From: SVTX01 sp045632305
Lineage (GTDB): Bacteria > Bacillota > Clostridia > Oscillospirales > CAG-272
NCBI GenBank assembly: GCA_045632305.1
Contig: JAZQWL010000003.1
Location: forward strand, 1-41,518
Length of the DNA: 41,518 nt
Direction of reading: 5' to 3'
Numbering within the stretch: position 1 is the first letter of the stretch; each line of letters begins with the position of its first letter. The notes below the pieces were generated by a model that made no database searches, was not told the DNA's origin, and saw only the letters and a list, made by a program, of their open reading frames with translations. The position numbers and the translations under genes are program-made. Of the stretch, positions 8,501 to 16,612 are shown one piece after another.

Positions 8501-9280
8501 TTATTTGCAAATTTGTTTTATATTCTGTCTGTCGATCACATCAAGCGACGCGTCATCGACCTTGATAAAATGAGCGAGATATTCAATATTTCCGTCGCCG
8601 CCCTCTATCGGGGATCTGACAAGCCCCAAAAGGCGCAAATTACACGCCCGAGCGCACTCCAAAACCTTAATGACGGCGCCTTCTCTGTCCGAAGCGCTCT
8701 TGACTATTCCGCCCTTTGACAGCGCCGCTCTTCCCGCCTCAAACTGCGGCTTGATAAGTCCTATATAGAAACCGCCCTTTCGGATAACGCTCACGAGCGC
8801 TGGCAAAATAAGCGTCTGTGAAATAAAGGAAACGTCCATGACCGCGCCGTCGAAGATCCCGACGTCCGCCGTGTTTATATTCCTTGCGTTATATCCTTCT
8901 ATCACTCTTACGCGCTCATCCTCACGAATTGACGCGTGAAGCTGACCGTGTCCCGAATCAAGCGCGGTAACGCTCTTTGCTCCGTGCTTAAGCAGGCAAT
9001 CCGTAAAGCCGCCCGTAGACGCGCCCACGTCGATTATATCAAGACCCGAGACGTCGACCGAAAAGGCATCGAGAGCCCCCTCGAGCTTCAGTCCTCCGCG
9101 GCTGACGTATTTCTCCGCGCTTTGGATCTCGACCGTATGCTCAACATTCTCGTCCACGTCAAACGATGGCTTTGTAATTTTTTTACCGTCGAATATTACA
9201 TCCCCCGCCGCTATAAGCTTTTCCGCTCTTGTTCGGCTGTCTGCGTATGATTTTTCGGTAAGATATTTATCAAGGCGCAT
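8501..9280 (-). CDS. tlyA: TlyA family rRNA 2'-O-methyltransferase
   Basis: A 259-residue protein. The N-terminal S4 RNA-binding domain (MRLDKYLTEK, residues 1 to about 60) is followed by an RrmJ-like Rossmann methyltransferase with SAM-binding DVGASTGGFTDCLL and a LIKPQFE motif. TlyA proteins 2'-O-methylate 16S and 23S rRNA cytidines and affect capreomycin sensitivity; many are misannotated as hemolysins. The start falls 6 nt after the PAP2-like gene. The preceding ribosome site is weak, which suggests coupled translation. Confidence 0.95.
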   Translation of the reverse strand: MRLDKYLTEKSYADSRTRAEKLIAAGDVIFDGKKITKPSFDVDENVEHTVEIQSAEKYVSRGGLKLEGALDAFSVDVSGLDIIDVGASTGGFTDCLLKHGAKSVTALDSGHGQLHASIREDERVRVIEGYNARNINTADVGIFDGAVMDVSFISQTLILPALVSVIRKGGFYIGLIKPQFEAGRAALSKGGIVKSASDREGAVIKVLECARACNLRLLGLVRSPIEGGDGNIEYLAHFIKVDDASLDVIDRQNIKQICK

Positions 9281-9286
9281 TATTGA

Positions 9287-9766
9287 TTACCAAATGTAAA
9301 ATGCAGGGATCAAGCTCATAAGAAGAGCTACAACAATACCCGTAGCAACGCCCGCAAACACCTGAAGAGGCGTGTGGCCTACAAGCTCCTTGTGTGTCTT
9401 CTTGAAATCCTCGGGATGCTTCTCGGACTTAAAGAACTCCGCGAAAATAACGTTGAGCGCCTTCGCGTGCTTTCCGACCTCTCGACGCATACCCATAGCG
9501 TCACGCATTACGATAATGGCAAGAATTGCCGCAATCGCAAAATAGGTTGAGCCGAAGCCGTGCTTGAGCGCGGACGCCGTAGCAAGCGCGCAAACTGCCG
9601 CGGAATGTGAGGAAGGCATACCGCCCGTACCGAACATAAGCTCAAGAACTGTAAATTTCTTTACCTTGAAAACACCGGTTACGCACTTAAGTATCTGCGC
9701 CACCACCCAAGCGGTACCGCCTGCTATAAGAACGTAATTTGTAACAAAATCCTTTAACCAATCCAT
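9287..9766 (-). CDS. Divergent PAP2 family membrane protein (DUF212/YuiD-like)
   Basis: A 159-residue membrane protein with about four hydrophobic segments. It contains the motif GTGGMPSSHSAAVCALATA, the divergent PAP2 phosphatase signature (SSH), and ends near the conserved GHTPLQVFAGVATG. Members are presumed to be lipid or polyprenyl phosphate phosphatases, but the function is not established. The neighbouring ispA makes polyprenyl diphosphates, so a role on isoprenoid phosphates is an attractive inference. The ATG at 9766 is used because GGAAAGG precedes it; a longer frame would overlap ispA. Confidence 0.88.
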   Translation of the reverse strand: MDWLKDFVTNYVLIAGGTAWVVAQILKCVTGVFKVKKFTVLELMFGTGGMPSSHSAAVCALATASALKHGFGSTYFAIAAILAIIVMRDAMGMRREVGKHAKALNVIFAEFFKSEKHPEDFKKTHKELVGHTPLQVFAGVATGIVVALLMSLIPAFYIW

Positions 9767-9783
9767 TTTAATTTTCCTTTCCG

Positions 9784-10683
9784 TTATGCCTTTCTGTAAA
9801 GCAAGTATTCCGCAAGCGCGCAAAGTCGCTCGCAGCCCTCGTAATCCTTAATATCATCAATAGCGGAAGCAGTATATTTACCCGCCAATTCAAACGCCTT
9901 CTCGGGTGAGAAATAAGTCATAAACGTGGTCTTTTCCCCGTCGCTCATAACTCCCTTTCCGAGAACCTCCTCCGATGACGTAGCGTCAAGCACGTCGTCG
10001 ATTATCTGAAACGCAAGACCTATCTTTTCCGCAAATGCGGTTACTCTCTGCATTCTTTCCTCGTTCGGAAGAATTCCCGACGCCAGCGCTCCAAGCTGAC
10101 ACGCGGCGCAGATGAGCGCGCCCGTCTTACATCTGTGAAGCTCGCAAAGCTCCTCAAGGGAAAGCTTGACATCCTCACCGTACATATCCATTGCCTGCCC
10201 CTTCACCATGCCGAAGCTTCCCGCAGCTCCCGACAGAATTCCAACTGCCGCCGCGGCGCAATCGCCCGAAACGTAAGGGTTCATGGCGCACTCGAGAAAT
10301 GCGTCGGTCAGAAGACCGTCACCCGCGAGGATCGCATAATCCTCACCGTAGACCTTGTGATTTGTCGGCTTGCCTCTGCGGAGATCGTCGTCGTCCATAC
10401 ATGGCAGATCGTCGTGAATGAGAGAGTACGTGTGTATCATCTCAAGAGCTACCGCAAAAGGTATCGCGGAAGTGTACTGTCCCGAAAATGCGCGACACAC
10501 CTCAAGCGTGAGCGCGGGTCTTATTCTCTTTCCGCCCGCGGTAATGCTGTACCTCTGCGCTTCGTAAAGCTTTTTTACAGGCGCATCGGCTTCATCCGCG
10601 AAGCCGTATTTTTTATCTAATTCCTTATTGATTATCTCGCCATACTCCGAGAGCATACCGAGAGCTGAATTCTCATTGTACAT
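9784..10683 (-). CDS. ispA: Polyprenyl (farnesyl/geranyl) diphosphate synthase
   Basis: A 299-residue trans-isoprenyl diphosphate synthase. The first aspartate-rich motif is LIHDDLPCMDDDDLRRG, with the two-residue insertion typical of bacterial short-chain synthases. The second is QIIDDVLD. It condenses isopentenyl diphosphate with allylic diphosphates to supply undecaprenyl phosphate and quinone pathways. The chain length cannot be fixed by eye; farnesyl is the usual product of this gene order. The ATG is preceded by a GGGGGAAATAA site, 13 nt after xseB. Confidence 0.94.
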   Translation of the reverse strand: MYNENSALGMLSEYGEIINKELDKKYGFADEADAPVKKLYEAQRYSITAGGKRIRPALTLEVCRAFSGQYTSAIPFAVALEMIHTYSLIHDDLPCMDDDDLRRGKPTNHKVYGEDYAILAGDGLLTDAFLECAMNPYVSGDCAAAAVGILSGAAGSFGMVKGQAMDMYGEDVKLSLEELCELHRCKTGALICAACQLGALASGILPNEERMQRVTAFAEKIGLAFQIIDDVLDATSSEEVLGKGVMSDGEKTTFMTYFSPEKAFELAGKYTASAIDDIKDYEGCERLCALAEYLLYRKA

Positions 10684-10696
10684 TTATTTCCCCCGA

Positions 10697-10936
10697 TCAA
10701 GCGAGATCGTCCTCTCCGACGGGCGTCTCCTCGATTTCTCCGTTCGGCTTCTGTGTAAGGATCTTAATTCTTCTTTCAACGTCCTCAAGCTCGCGGTTAC
10801 ACTTGGAAATGAGCTTCATTCCCTCCTCGTAGAGCTTAACTGAGGCGTCAAGCGAAAGCTTTTCATCCTCGAGCTTTGTAAGTATATCCTCAAGCTTTTC
10901 TATATTTTCTTCAAAGGTCATTTTCTTCTCTGCCAT
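10697..10936 (-). CDS. xseB: Exodeoxyribonuclease VII small subunit
   Basis: A 79-residue, largely helical protein with the family motif TFEENIEKLEDILTKLE and an ELEDVERRIK helix. It binds the large subunit XseA and is needed for activity of the single-strand-specific exonuclease. It overlaps the 3' end of xseA by 19 nt, with AAGGAGACATCTGT ahead of the ATG, so the subunits are translationally linked. Confidence 0.95.
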   Translation of the reverse strand: MAEKKMTFEENIEKLEDILTKLEDEKLSLDASVKLYEEGMKLISKCNRELEDVERRIKILTQKPNGEIEETPVGEDDLA

Positions 10937-12165
10937 ACAGATGTCTCCTTACTTTTTTCCGTTATTCCGTCAACCGTAGCGGTAGCCGCGCCATCGGCAA
11001 AAACAAGCGATATTTTCTCACCCGTCGCAAGCTCACCCGCATTCGATACGATCCTTCCGTCGGCTGCCTCGACCAAAGTATATCCTTTCGACAACACCGC
11101 CATGGGATTGACCGCAACAAGCCGTGCCGCGCACAGCTTCATCTGTGCTCTCTTGCCCTCGAGCTTTTTCTCTCCGAGCGCCTCAAGCCGTTCGGCGAGC
11201 ATTGACACTCTCATAGTCCTGTCGCGAAGCTTATATATGGGCGACGCCTTCTGCAGCTTACTTGAATAAAGCGAGATGCTCTGTCTTAACGATACGAGCT
11301 TTCGCGCCACCGCGTTTTCCGCCTTATCGGCAATTGCCTTAAGGCGTCTTAAATTTTCAAGATTGTTCGGGAAAACGATTTCCGCCGCCGCAGACGGTGT
11401 CGGAGCGCGAAGATCGCTTACAAAATCCGAAATGGTGAAATCCGTCTCGTGTCCTACCGCGGATACTACGGGGATGGTTGAAGCAAATATTTCTCTTGCC
11501 AGACCCTCATCGTTGAATCCCCACAGGTCCTCGATCGAGCCGCCTCCGCGACCGATAATTATAACGTCAACGGGGCTTCTGTTGTTAAAATATCTGATGC
11601 CGCCGATAAGACTTCTCGGTGCGCTCTCACCCTGCACTATTGCGGGATAAATGACGATCTCAATATTAGGCGCGCGTCTTCCGCTGACGTTCAGAATATC
11701 GTGTATCGCCGCTCCCGATGCCGACGTAATAACGCCGACCCTTGCAGGAGATGACGGGATCGCCTTTTTTCTTGCCGCATCGAAAAGTCCCTCCGATGCG
11801 AGCTTTTCCTTTAATCTTTCAAATGCGAGCGCCAGCGCACCCACACCGTCGGGCTGCATATCGTCAACGTAGACCTGATATTCGCCGCGAGCCACGTAAA
11901 CCGAGATCTTTCCGTGAATTATGACCTTGTCACCGTCGCGCGGAACAAATTTCAATTTGCTCGCATATCCCCGAAACATGACCGCCTTGATCATTCCTTC
12001 CCCATCCTTCAGGGAAAAATAAAGGTGGCCCGTAGAATACTGATTTTTAAAATTCGATATTTCACCGCGAATGAAAACCGACTGAAGAGGCGCGCTCGAT
12101 TCAACCGTAAGACGCACGTATTCGTTTATCTGTGAAACACTGAAAATATTTCTTGCGTCTGCCAC
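10918..12165 (-). CDS. xseA: Exodeoxyribonuclease VII large subunit
   Basis: A 415-residue protein. An N-terminal OB fold (SVSQINEYVRLTVESS, VFIRGEISNFKNQYSTGHLYFSLKD) is followed by the catalytic domain with RVGVITSASGAAIHDIL, the GRGGGSIEDLWGFNDE motif and the AVGHETDFTISDFVSDLRAPTPSAAAE segment. It degrades single-stranded DNA from both ends in complex with XseB. The start codon is GTG at 12165, supported by GGAGGGGAGAGC upstream. It lies 21 nt after the TsaD-like gene. Confidence 0.97.
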   Translation of the reverse strand: MADARNIFSVSQINEYVRLTVESSAPLQSVFIRGEISNFKNQYSTGHLYFSLKDGEGMIKAVMFRGYASKLKFVPRDGDKVIIHGKISVYVARGEYQVYVDDMQPDGVGALALAFERLKEKLASEGLFDAARKKAIPSSPARVGVITSASGAAIHDILNVSGRRAPNIEIVIYPAIVQGESAPRSLIGGIRYFNNRSPVDVIIIGRGGGSIEDLWGFNDEGLAREIFASTIPVVSAVGHETDFTISDFVSDLRAPTPSAAAEIVFPNNLENLRRLKAIADKAENAVARKLVSLRQSISLYSSKLQKASPIYKLRDRTMRVSMLAERLEALGEKKLEGKRAQMKLCAARLVAVNPMAVLSKGYTLVEAADGRIVSNAGELATGEKISLVFADGAATATVDGITEKSKETSVWQRRK

Positions 12166-12186
12166 GCTCTCCCCTCCTTTATGGAT

Positions 12187-13152
12187 TCATTCCGTAAAAT
12201 ATCTGTCACGCGCCATAAGCGCGATACCCGCCGCGTTGTCAGCTGAGAACTGCGGCTCTGAAAAATATGTGTTACGCAAAGCGGACAGCTTTTCCTTTAT
12301 TTGCGTATTACTCATAACGCCCCCCGCGTAAAGCAGAGGAAGATCGCCATGCTCTTCTCTGAAATTTTCACTCAATTTGTAAAGTGTCTTGCCGATAAAC
12401 TCGAAAACGTACGCGGAAACCTCGCGCATATCATTAGTATCGGAATAGAGCTTCGCCGCCTTGTTTTCAAGCCCCGACAAATTACAGTCAAGTCCCTTGA
12501 CCGAAACCGAAACTCCTTTTATCATACCTTTAAACTGCTTGGCATAGCCCTCCATTTCCTTGCCGCAAGGAAATGCAAGCCCCATCATAACGCCCGTACG
12601 GTCGATCGCCTGACCCGCGTTCATATCGAGCGTGCCTCCGATACGCGTAATGTCAAATCCAACTCCGCGCGGCTCTACCAAAAGAAGGTCGGTAGTTCCG
12701 CCCGAAACGTGAAACGCGCCGAATTTTTCGCGGAGCAGATCATTGTTTCCCGAAGAATAGACCGCAGCTCTTATATGACCGCACTGATGCGAAAATTCAT
12801 AAATGGGCGCATGCGTTACCGACGAGATACTGTGCGCCGCCGCAATTCCGCAAAGGAAGCAAGGCATGTACGAGCCCTCGCCGTCGCGCGGGGTTGCGGA
12901 AACACCGATTCCCGAGATCTCATATTCGAAATCAAGACCAGACAAGAACTCTCCGAGCGCGTCCGTGCAAAACGGAAGATTCTTTGTGTGGTGAAATACC
13001 GCATCGCTCTGACGGAGTCCACGCTCGCCCTCCGCTACGGGAAGCATTTTTTTGATGTTTGCAAGAACTCTGCCCTCTCCGTCGCATACCGCGACCGAGG
13101 TTGTGTAATTACTCGTGTCGATTCCTACAAACAGCTTGCGCTTGTCTGCCAT
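12187..13152 (-). CDS. TsaD/Kae1-family (ASKHA fold, M22) paralog
   Basis: A 321-residue ASKHA-fold protein related to TsaD, which makes N6-threonylcarbamoyladenosine in tRNA. It keeps the metal-binding HxxxH (SHQCGH, residues 121-126), the nucleotide loops HVSGGTTDLL (148-157) and GGTLDMNAGQAIDRTGVMMG (172-191), a GGVMSN loop and the late metal ligand in SADNAAG (D305). The N terminus is FVGIDTSNYTTSV rather than the usual TsaD GIETSCDET. This suggests a paralog often annotated as peptidase M22 in Clostridia near nusB/xseA. Whether it modifies tRNA is not known. It starts 3 nt after nusB. Confidence 0.85.
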   Translation of the reverse strand: MADKRKLFVGIDTSNYTTSVAVCDGEGRVLANIKKMLPVAEGERGLRQSDAVFHHTKNLPFCTDALGEFLSGLDFEYEISGIGVSATPRDGEGSYMPCFLCGIAAAHSISSVTHAPIYEFSHQCGHIRAAVYSSGNNDLLREKFGAFHVSGGTTDLLLVEPRGVGFDITRIGGTLDMNAGQAIDRTGVMMGLAFPCGKEMEGYAKQFKGMIKGVSVSVKGLDCNLSGLENKAAKLYSDTNDMREVSAYVFEFIGKTLYKLSENFREEHGDLPLLYAGGVMSNTQIKEKLSALRNTYFSEPQFSADNAAGIALMARDRYFTE

Positions 13153-13155
13153 ATC

Positions 13156-13614
13156 TTATTCTTCCGACGCCTCTGTGTGAGAAGCAATAGACGCCTCGAC
13201 GCCCTGCTCGGCAACGTCCTTATTGATGCTTGAAAGCACGCCGTTTACAAACGCTCTTGCCTTGTCCTCGCCATACTTCTTTGCAAGCTCAACCGCCTCG
13301 GAAATAGACACGTTTGCGGGAATGTCATTGCAGAAAAGCATTTCGTAAACCGCAAGGCGAATAACCGAGCGGGAAACGCGAGAAAGACGGTCTGCCTTCC
13401 AGCCGTTTGCATATTTACCTATGATCTTATCGAGAAGCTCACTCTTCTCGGAAATACCGAAAAATCCGTCCTTTATGTAAGAATCCTCGGGGATCTCGCG
13501 ATTCTCCGCCGAGATCTCGTAAATGCCGTCGGCATTTTCGTCACACTTAAATTCCTTTTCAAACAAAAGTCCGAAGAGCATCTCTCTTGCTTCTTTTCTC
13601 TTAATCTGAGCCAT
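13156..13614 (-). CDS. nusB: Transcription antitermination factor NusB
   Basis: A 152-residue all-helical NusB. It begins AQIKRKEAREMLFGLLFEKEF and has the conserved C-terminal run LAVYEMLFCNDIPANVSISEAVELAKKYGEDKARAFVNGVL. It binds boxA RNA with NusE and acts in rRNA antitermination. The ATG at 13614 is chosen because GGGAGGATAT precedes it; an in-frame start four codons upstream has no better site. It is the first gene of the ten-gene operon that ends with recN. The C-terminal tail after the conserved fold is short and acidic. Confidence 0.96.
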   Translation of the reverse strand: MAQIKRKEAREMLFGLLFEKEFKCDENADGIYEISAENREIPEDSYIKDGFFGISEKSELLDKIIGKYANGWKADRLSRVSRSVIRLAVYEMLFCNDIPANVSISEAVELAKKYGEDKARAFVNGVLSSINKDVAEQGVEASIASHTEASEE

Positions 13615-13672
13615 ATATCCTCCCATGCCCCGTCATTTTTTGATTTTGGGCATAATTATACATTGTAACTTT

Positions 13673-13701
13673 ATTATACATTTTTTTTGCCCGAATGTCA
13701 A
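13673..13701 (-). promoter_or_regulatory. Promoter of the nusB-recN operon
   Basis: TTGACA (13696-13701), 17-bp spacer, TATAAT (13673-13678). Both hexamers are perfect consensus. No other strong promoter was found between here and recN, so this probably drives about 8 kb of transcript. Confidence 0.92.
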
Positions 13702-13803
13702 TATTATATGAATATTTATTTGAATAAATTTATATTTATATATTTATATATATCAAAGCTCAATGCAAGCGCGCAAAAATCGGAAAATTTTATTCCCTTT
13801 CTA

Positions 13804-13832
13804 TTGCAATAAATCCGAATATGTGTTAAAAT
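13804..13832 (+). promoter_or_regulatory. Promoter of the 4-TM / SGNH gene pair
   Basis: TTGCAA (13804-13809), 17-bp spacer, TAAAAT (13827-13832) with an extended -10 TGT. It is divergent to the nusB promoter. The 246-bp gap between the two start codons holds only these promoters and AT-rich DNA. Confidence 0.75.
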
Positions 13833-13860
13833 GGTATATATAATTTTTTCGGAGTATGAA

Positions 13861-14382
13861 ATGAACACAAAGAATTCAATAAAAAAGATCTTGAGCTTGA
13901 TGGCGGCCATATATACGGTTGCCTCCGCAATAATAGTTCTCGGCGCGCTTATGGCGGGCGCTGACGAGACGGGACTTATGAAGGTAACGGACGTAAAGAC
14001 ACATCTTTTCCTCTTCCTCTTCTCCTTCTTCTCCGCTCTTTCCGTATCATTTGCACGCTCACCAAAGGTGTCCAGCGTAAAATATCTTATTGAAGGCGGC
14101 GGTATGTCTCTGTCCTTCCTTCTTTTCATCGTGCTTCCCAAAAGCATGAAATTCACTACCTCCTGCGGTTGGCTCTTCGGCTTTATCGTAGCGTACGTGC
14201 TCGTAAAGGTGGTTATAAGCATTCTCGTTTACGATGAAAAATCCGGCAAGAAGCCGAGCAAGTCAAATAAAAAGGCGACAAAGGAAAAGAAGACGAATAC
14301 GGATACGGTATCACGTCCTTGTGCAAAGCAGAAGGATGCTGAATACACCTCCCTCTTTTCTTCCGACAAAAAAGACAAATGA
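13861..14382 (+). CDS. Hypothetical four-helix membrane protein
   Basis: A 173-residue protein I do not recognise with confidence. Four hydrophobic segments (about residues 10-32, 47-65, 78-95 and 100-125) are followed by a strongly basic cytoplasmic tail rich in Lys and Ser (about 128-173). The general layout resembles small four-TM families such as DUF3021, but no diagnostic motif is seen. The ATG at 13861 is preceded by CGGAGTATGAA; a longer frame from 13831 would begin inside the promoter region. Its stop overlaps the next gene's start (ATGA), so the two products are probably made together. Confidence 0.75.
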   Translation: MNTKNSIKKILSLMAAIYTVASAIIVLGALMAGADETGLMKVTDVKTHLFLFLFSFFSALSVSFARSPKVSSVKYLIEGGGMSLSFLLFIVLPKSMKFTTSCGWLFGFIVAYVLVKVVISILVYDEKSGKKPSKSNKKATKEKKTNTDTVSRPCAKQKDAEYTSLFSSDKKDK

Positions 14383-15200
14383 TCAAATTAATTTCAAAAT
14401 ACGTAAAGGAGCCGCTCTCTCTTACAAAAAAGCTTTTGTACGTACTCACAGCGCTTGTGGGAATACTCGCGATCTGCGTTCTGCTCTTAGCGATCCTCGG
14501 TCCTCGCGACGTATTCAGAGAGCCACCGAAGCCCGAATTTAAAGATGACTTCTCCGAGCGTCCCGCAACGCTTGACTCAACACTTGATTTCGGAGATCAT
14601 TATATCGATTCCACAATATTTTTGGGCGATTATACAACCGCAAATATTGTATCTCATAACCTTCTTACGGGTACAAGCGCGGCATATCAAGTCTGGAGCG
14701 GAGAGAACGGAGATATTCCTCTTGACGCAAATATAGAAAACGCCTCGATATACATCGAGGAAATCGGGCTTTCAAAGCCGCTTGCCACTCTGCTCGCGGA
14801 ACGCCGCCCCGAGCGAATTATCATCACACTCGGTATAAGCAACGGAGTTTCCTATTGTAACGAGGAGGCATTCACCGACTACTATCAGTCCTTAATTGAT
14901 TTAATCAAGGAAAATTCTCCCGATACTATCATTATTCTGCAATCCATCTTTCCCATAACGAAGAAGGCGGAAAAGAAGAATCCGTCCATTTCAAACGAGC
15001 GCATAGATCAGGCAAACGAATGGATCTATACCCTCGCGGAGACGAACGGTGTACATTTCCTCCATACCGCGTCCGTGCTTAAAGACGCTAAAGGTTATCT
15101 TGACTCCGAATATGCCAGGAGCGACGGAATCAATCTCGACTACGACGGCTATAAAGCGGTGCTTCGATATATCCGCACACACGGAACTTATACAAAATAA
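14379..15200 (+). CDS. Membrane-anchored SGNH/GDSL-fold protein, probably catalytically inactive
   Basis: A 273-residue protein with one N-terminal membrane anchor (residues 18-41) and an extracytoplasmic SGNH-like domain. Block I reads FLGDYTTANI (81-90), where the nucleophile Ser of GDS(T) is Tyr85. Block III is LGISNG (G152, N155), which is intact. Block V reads SDGINLDYDGY (248-258), where the catalytic His is Asn252. Both essential residues are therefore replaced while the fold motifs remain. This suggests a binding or structural role, or early decay. Related Clostridial proteins carry FLGDS and DGIHL. It is translationally coupled to the membrane protein before it. The stop codon lies inside the inverted repeat of the following element. 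Confidence 0.82.
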   Translation: MIKLISKYVKEPLSLTKKLLYVLTALVGILAICVLLLAILGPRDVFREPPKPEFKDDFSERPATLDSTLDFGDHYIDSTIFLGDYTTANIVSHNLLTGTSAAYQVWSGENGDIPLDANIENASIYIEEIGLSKPLATLLAERRPERIIITLGISNGVSYCNEEAFTDYYQSLIDLIKENSPDTIIILQSIFPITKKAEKKNPSISNERIDQANEWIYTLAETNGVHFLHTASVLKDAKGYLDSEYARSDGINLDYDGYKAVLRYIRTHGTYTK

Positions 15201-15608
15201 AAAAGACCGACATTAGCGTGATGTTCTTAGCGGAGAATTTGAATATTCAACGTAGTGCGAGCATCGCATTTGACCGGTCAAATGCACTTGGGCTAAGCCC
15301 AAACCCATATTACAAGCAGAAAGAGCAAGAGTAAAAGGATAAACTTCCTTCTATTCTTGCTCTGTTCGTTTTTATGAATGAATTGATGCTGACGCATCAT
15401 GAATTGGCTTCGCCATGATTTGCTCGCGTAATTGCCGTGCAATTCATCGCTCACATGAATTGAATTGCAACCAATGTGCCGTAAGGCACAATTCATGCCG
15501 AAGGCAATTCACGAAAGCATGGCTTTCAATTCACGCAACCGCGAAGTTGCAATTCATTGCGTGTTCTCCGTTAAGGATAACACGCATTTGTCGGTCTTTT
15601 CTTTATTT
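15195..15608. repeat. MITE-like hairpin-string element with long terminal inverted repeats
   Basis: This 414-bp stretch has no credible gene. Its ends, 15195-15237 and 15564-15608, are imperfect inverted repeats of about 43 bp (shared AAATAA, AAAGACCGACA, GCGTG, CGGAGAA). Inside are many short inverted repeats. The left half has GCATTTGACC/GGTCAAATGC (15266-15285), TTGGGCT/AAGCCCAA and a 9-bp AGAGCAAGA stem (15322-15363). The right half has at least seven tiny hairpins joined by AATTCA or TGAATT spacers (15375-15560). No transposase or cas gene is present. It looks like a non-autonomous mobile or structural repeat. Confidence 0.72.
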
Positions 15609-16580
15609 CAAAAAGCTTTTTCCCTGAAAGAGATCCTGCTCGAACATACGCTTATCAATATCGTTGATAACCGCGGTTTTTCTTCTGCTCCAATCGGGAG
15701 CAAGCAAGCTATCCTGCATTCCGTCGCCCGTGATCCGTCCGATAACCGTATCCTTCGGCATCAAGGTCAAGGCCTCGCAGACTATATCGATATAATCCTC
15801 TCTTTCCATTGGAGCATATTTGCCGTCAAGATACATTTTAGCAAGCGCCGTTCCATCAATAACATGAAGCAGATGAAATTTCACTTGATCGGGACGCATT
15901 TTAGCAAGCTCTCTTACGCTTTCAAGCATCATTTCCCTGTCCTCACCGGGCAGACCGAAAATAAGATGAACACAGATATTTATTTTGTCTGAAGCCGCGC
16001 GAAGCTTGTTGTACCCTTCAACGAATTCCTCAAACGTATGCCCGCGATTTATCAAAAACGCCGTGCTATCGTGTACGGTCTGGAGCCCCAGCTCCACGGT
16101 AAGCGTTGTTCTCTCCGCTATCTCTGAAAGATACTCCACAACGTCATTTTCAAGGCAGTCAGCTCTCGTTGCGATATTCATACCCACAACGCCCGGGAAT
16201 GCAAGCGCCGCCTCATACTTTTCCTTTAACACCGACAGTGGCGCGTAGGTATTCGTGTGCGCCTGAAAATACGGAATGCATCTGTCGGTCTTCCACTTTG
16301 ACGACAACTGATTTTTAGTTTTCTCAAGCTGCTCCTTTATTGACATCGACGCCTCGGGCGCAAAATCCCCGCTGCCCCGCGAAGAGCAGTAGATACAACC
16401 GCCCACCGAGCATCTTCCGTCAATATTCGGGCATGTAAAGCCCGCGTCGAGCGGCAGCTTCATACACTTTCCGCCAAATGTACGCTTAAGCCAATAATCA
16501 TACGTATAATATCGCTTGTTCGTATCGCTATTGGGAAACGGATTTATATCCGCCTGCTTGATTTTCTTTATATTCGACAT
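15603..16580 (-). CDS. Radical SAM protein, YhcC/TIGR01212 type
   Basis: A 325-residue radical SAM enzyme. Cysteines C50, C57, C62 and C65 lie in a stretch reading GFTCPNIDGRC followed by GGCIYC, the cluster region of this family. It also has ELGLQTVHDSTAFLINRGH and VHLIFGLPGEDREMM, shared with YhcC and distantly with Elp3. The reaction is not established; a tRNA- or rRNA-linked role is sometimes assumed. It has its own promoter 33 nt upstream of the ATG. It converges on the SGNH gene, and its stop codon lies in the right arm of the inverted-repeat element. Confidence 0.9.
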   Translation of the reverse strand: MSNIKKIKQADINPFPNSDTNKRYYTYDYWLKRTFGGKCMKLPLDAGFTCPNIDGRCSVGGCIYCSSRGSGDFAPEASMSIKEQLEKTKNQLSSKWKTDRCIPYFQAHTNTYAPLSVLKEKYEAALAFPGVVGMNIATRADCLENDVVEYLSEIAERTTLTVELGLQTVHDSTAFLINRGHTFEEFVEGYNKLRAASDKINICVHLIFGLPGEDREMMLESVRELAKMRPDQVKFHLLHVIDGTALAKMYLDGKYAPMEREDYIDIVCEALTLMPKDTVIGRITGDGMQDSLLAPDWSRRKTAVINDIDKRMFEQDLFQGKSFLK

Positions 16581-16612
16581 TTTCTATCCTTTAAAAAATT
16601 ATTTGTGCTTTA

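Noticed and set aside
15375..15560. CRISPR-like array (regular AATTCA repeats with variable spacers)
   Set aside because: The repeats are only 6 bp, the variable parts are self-complementary hairpins of uneven length, and no cas genes are present.
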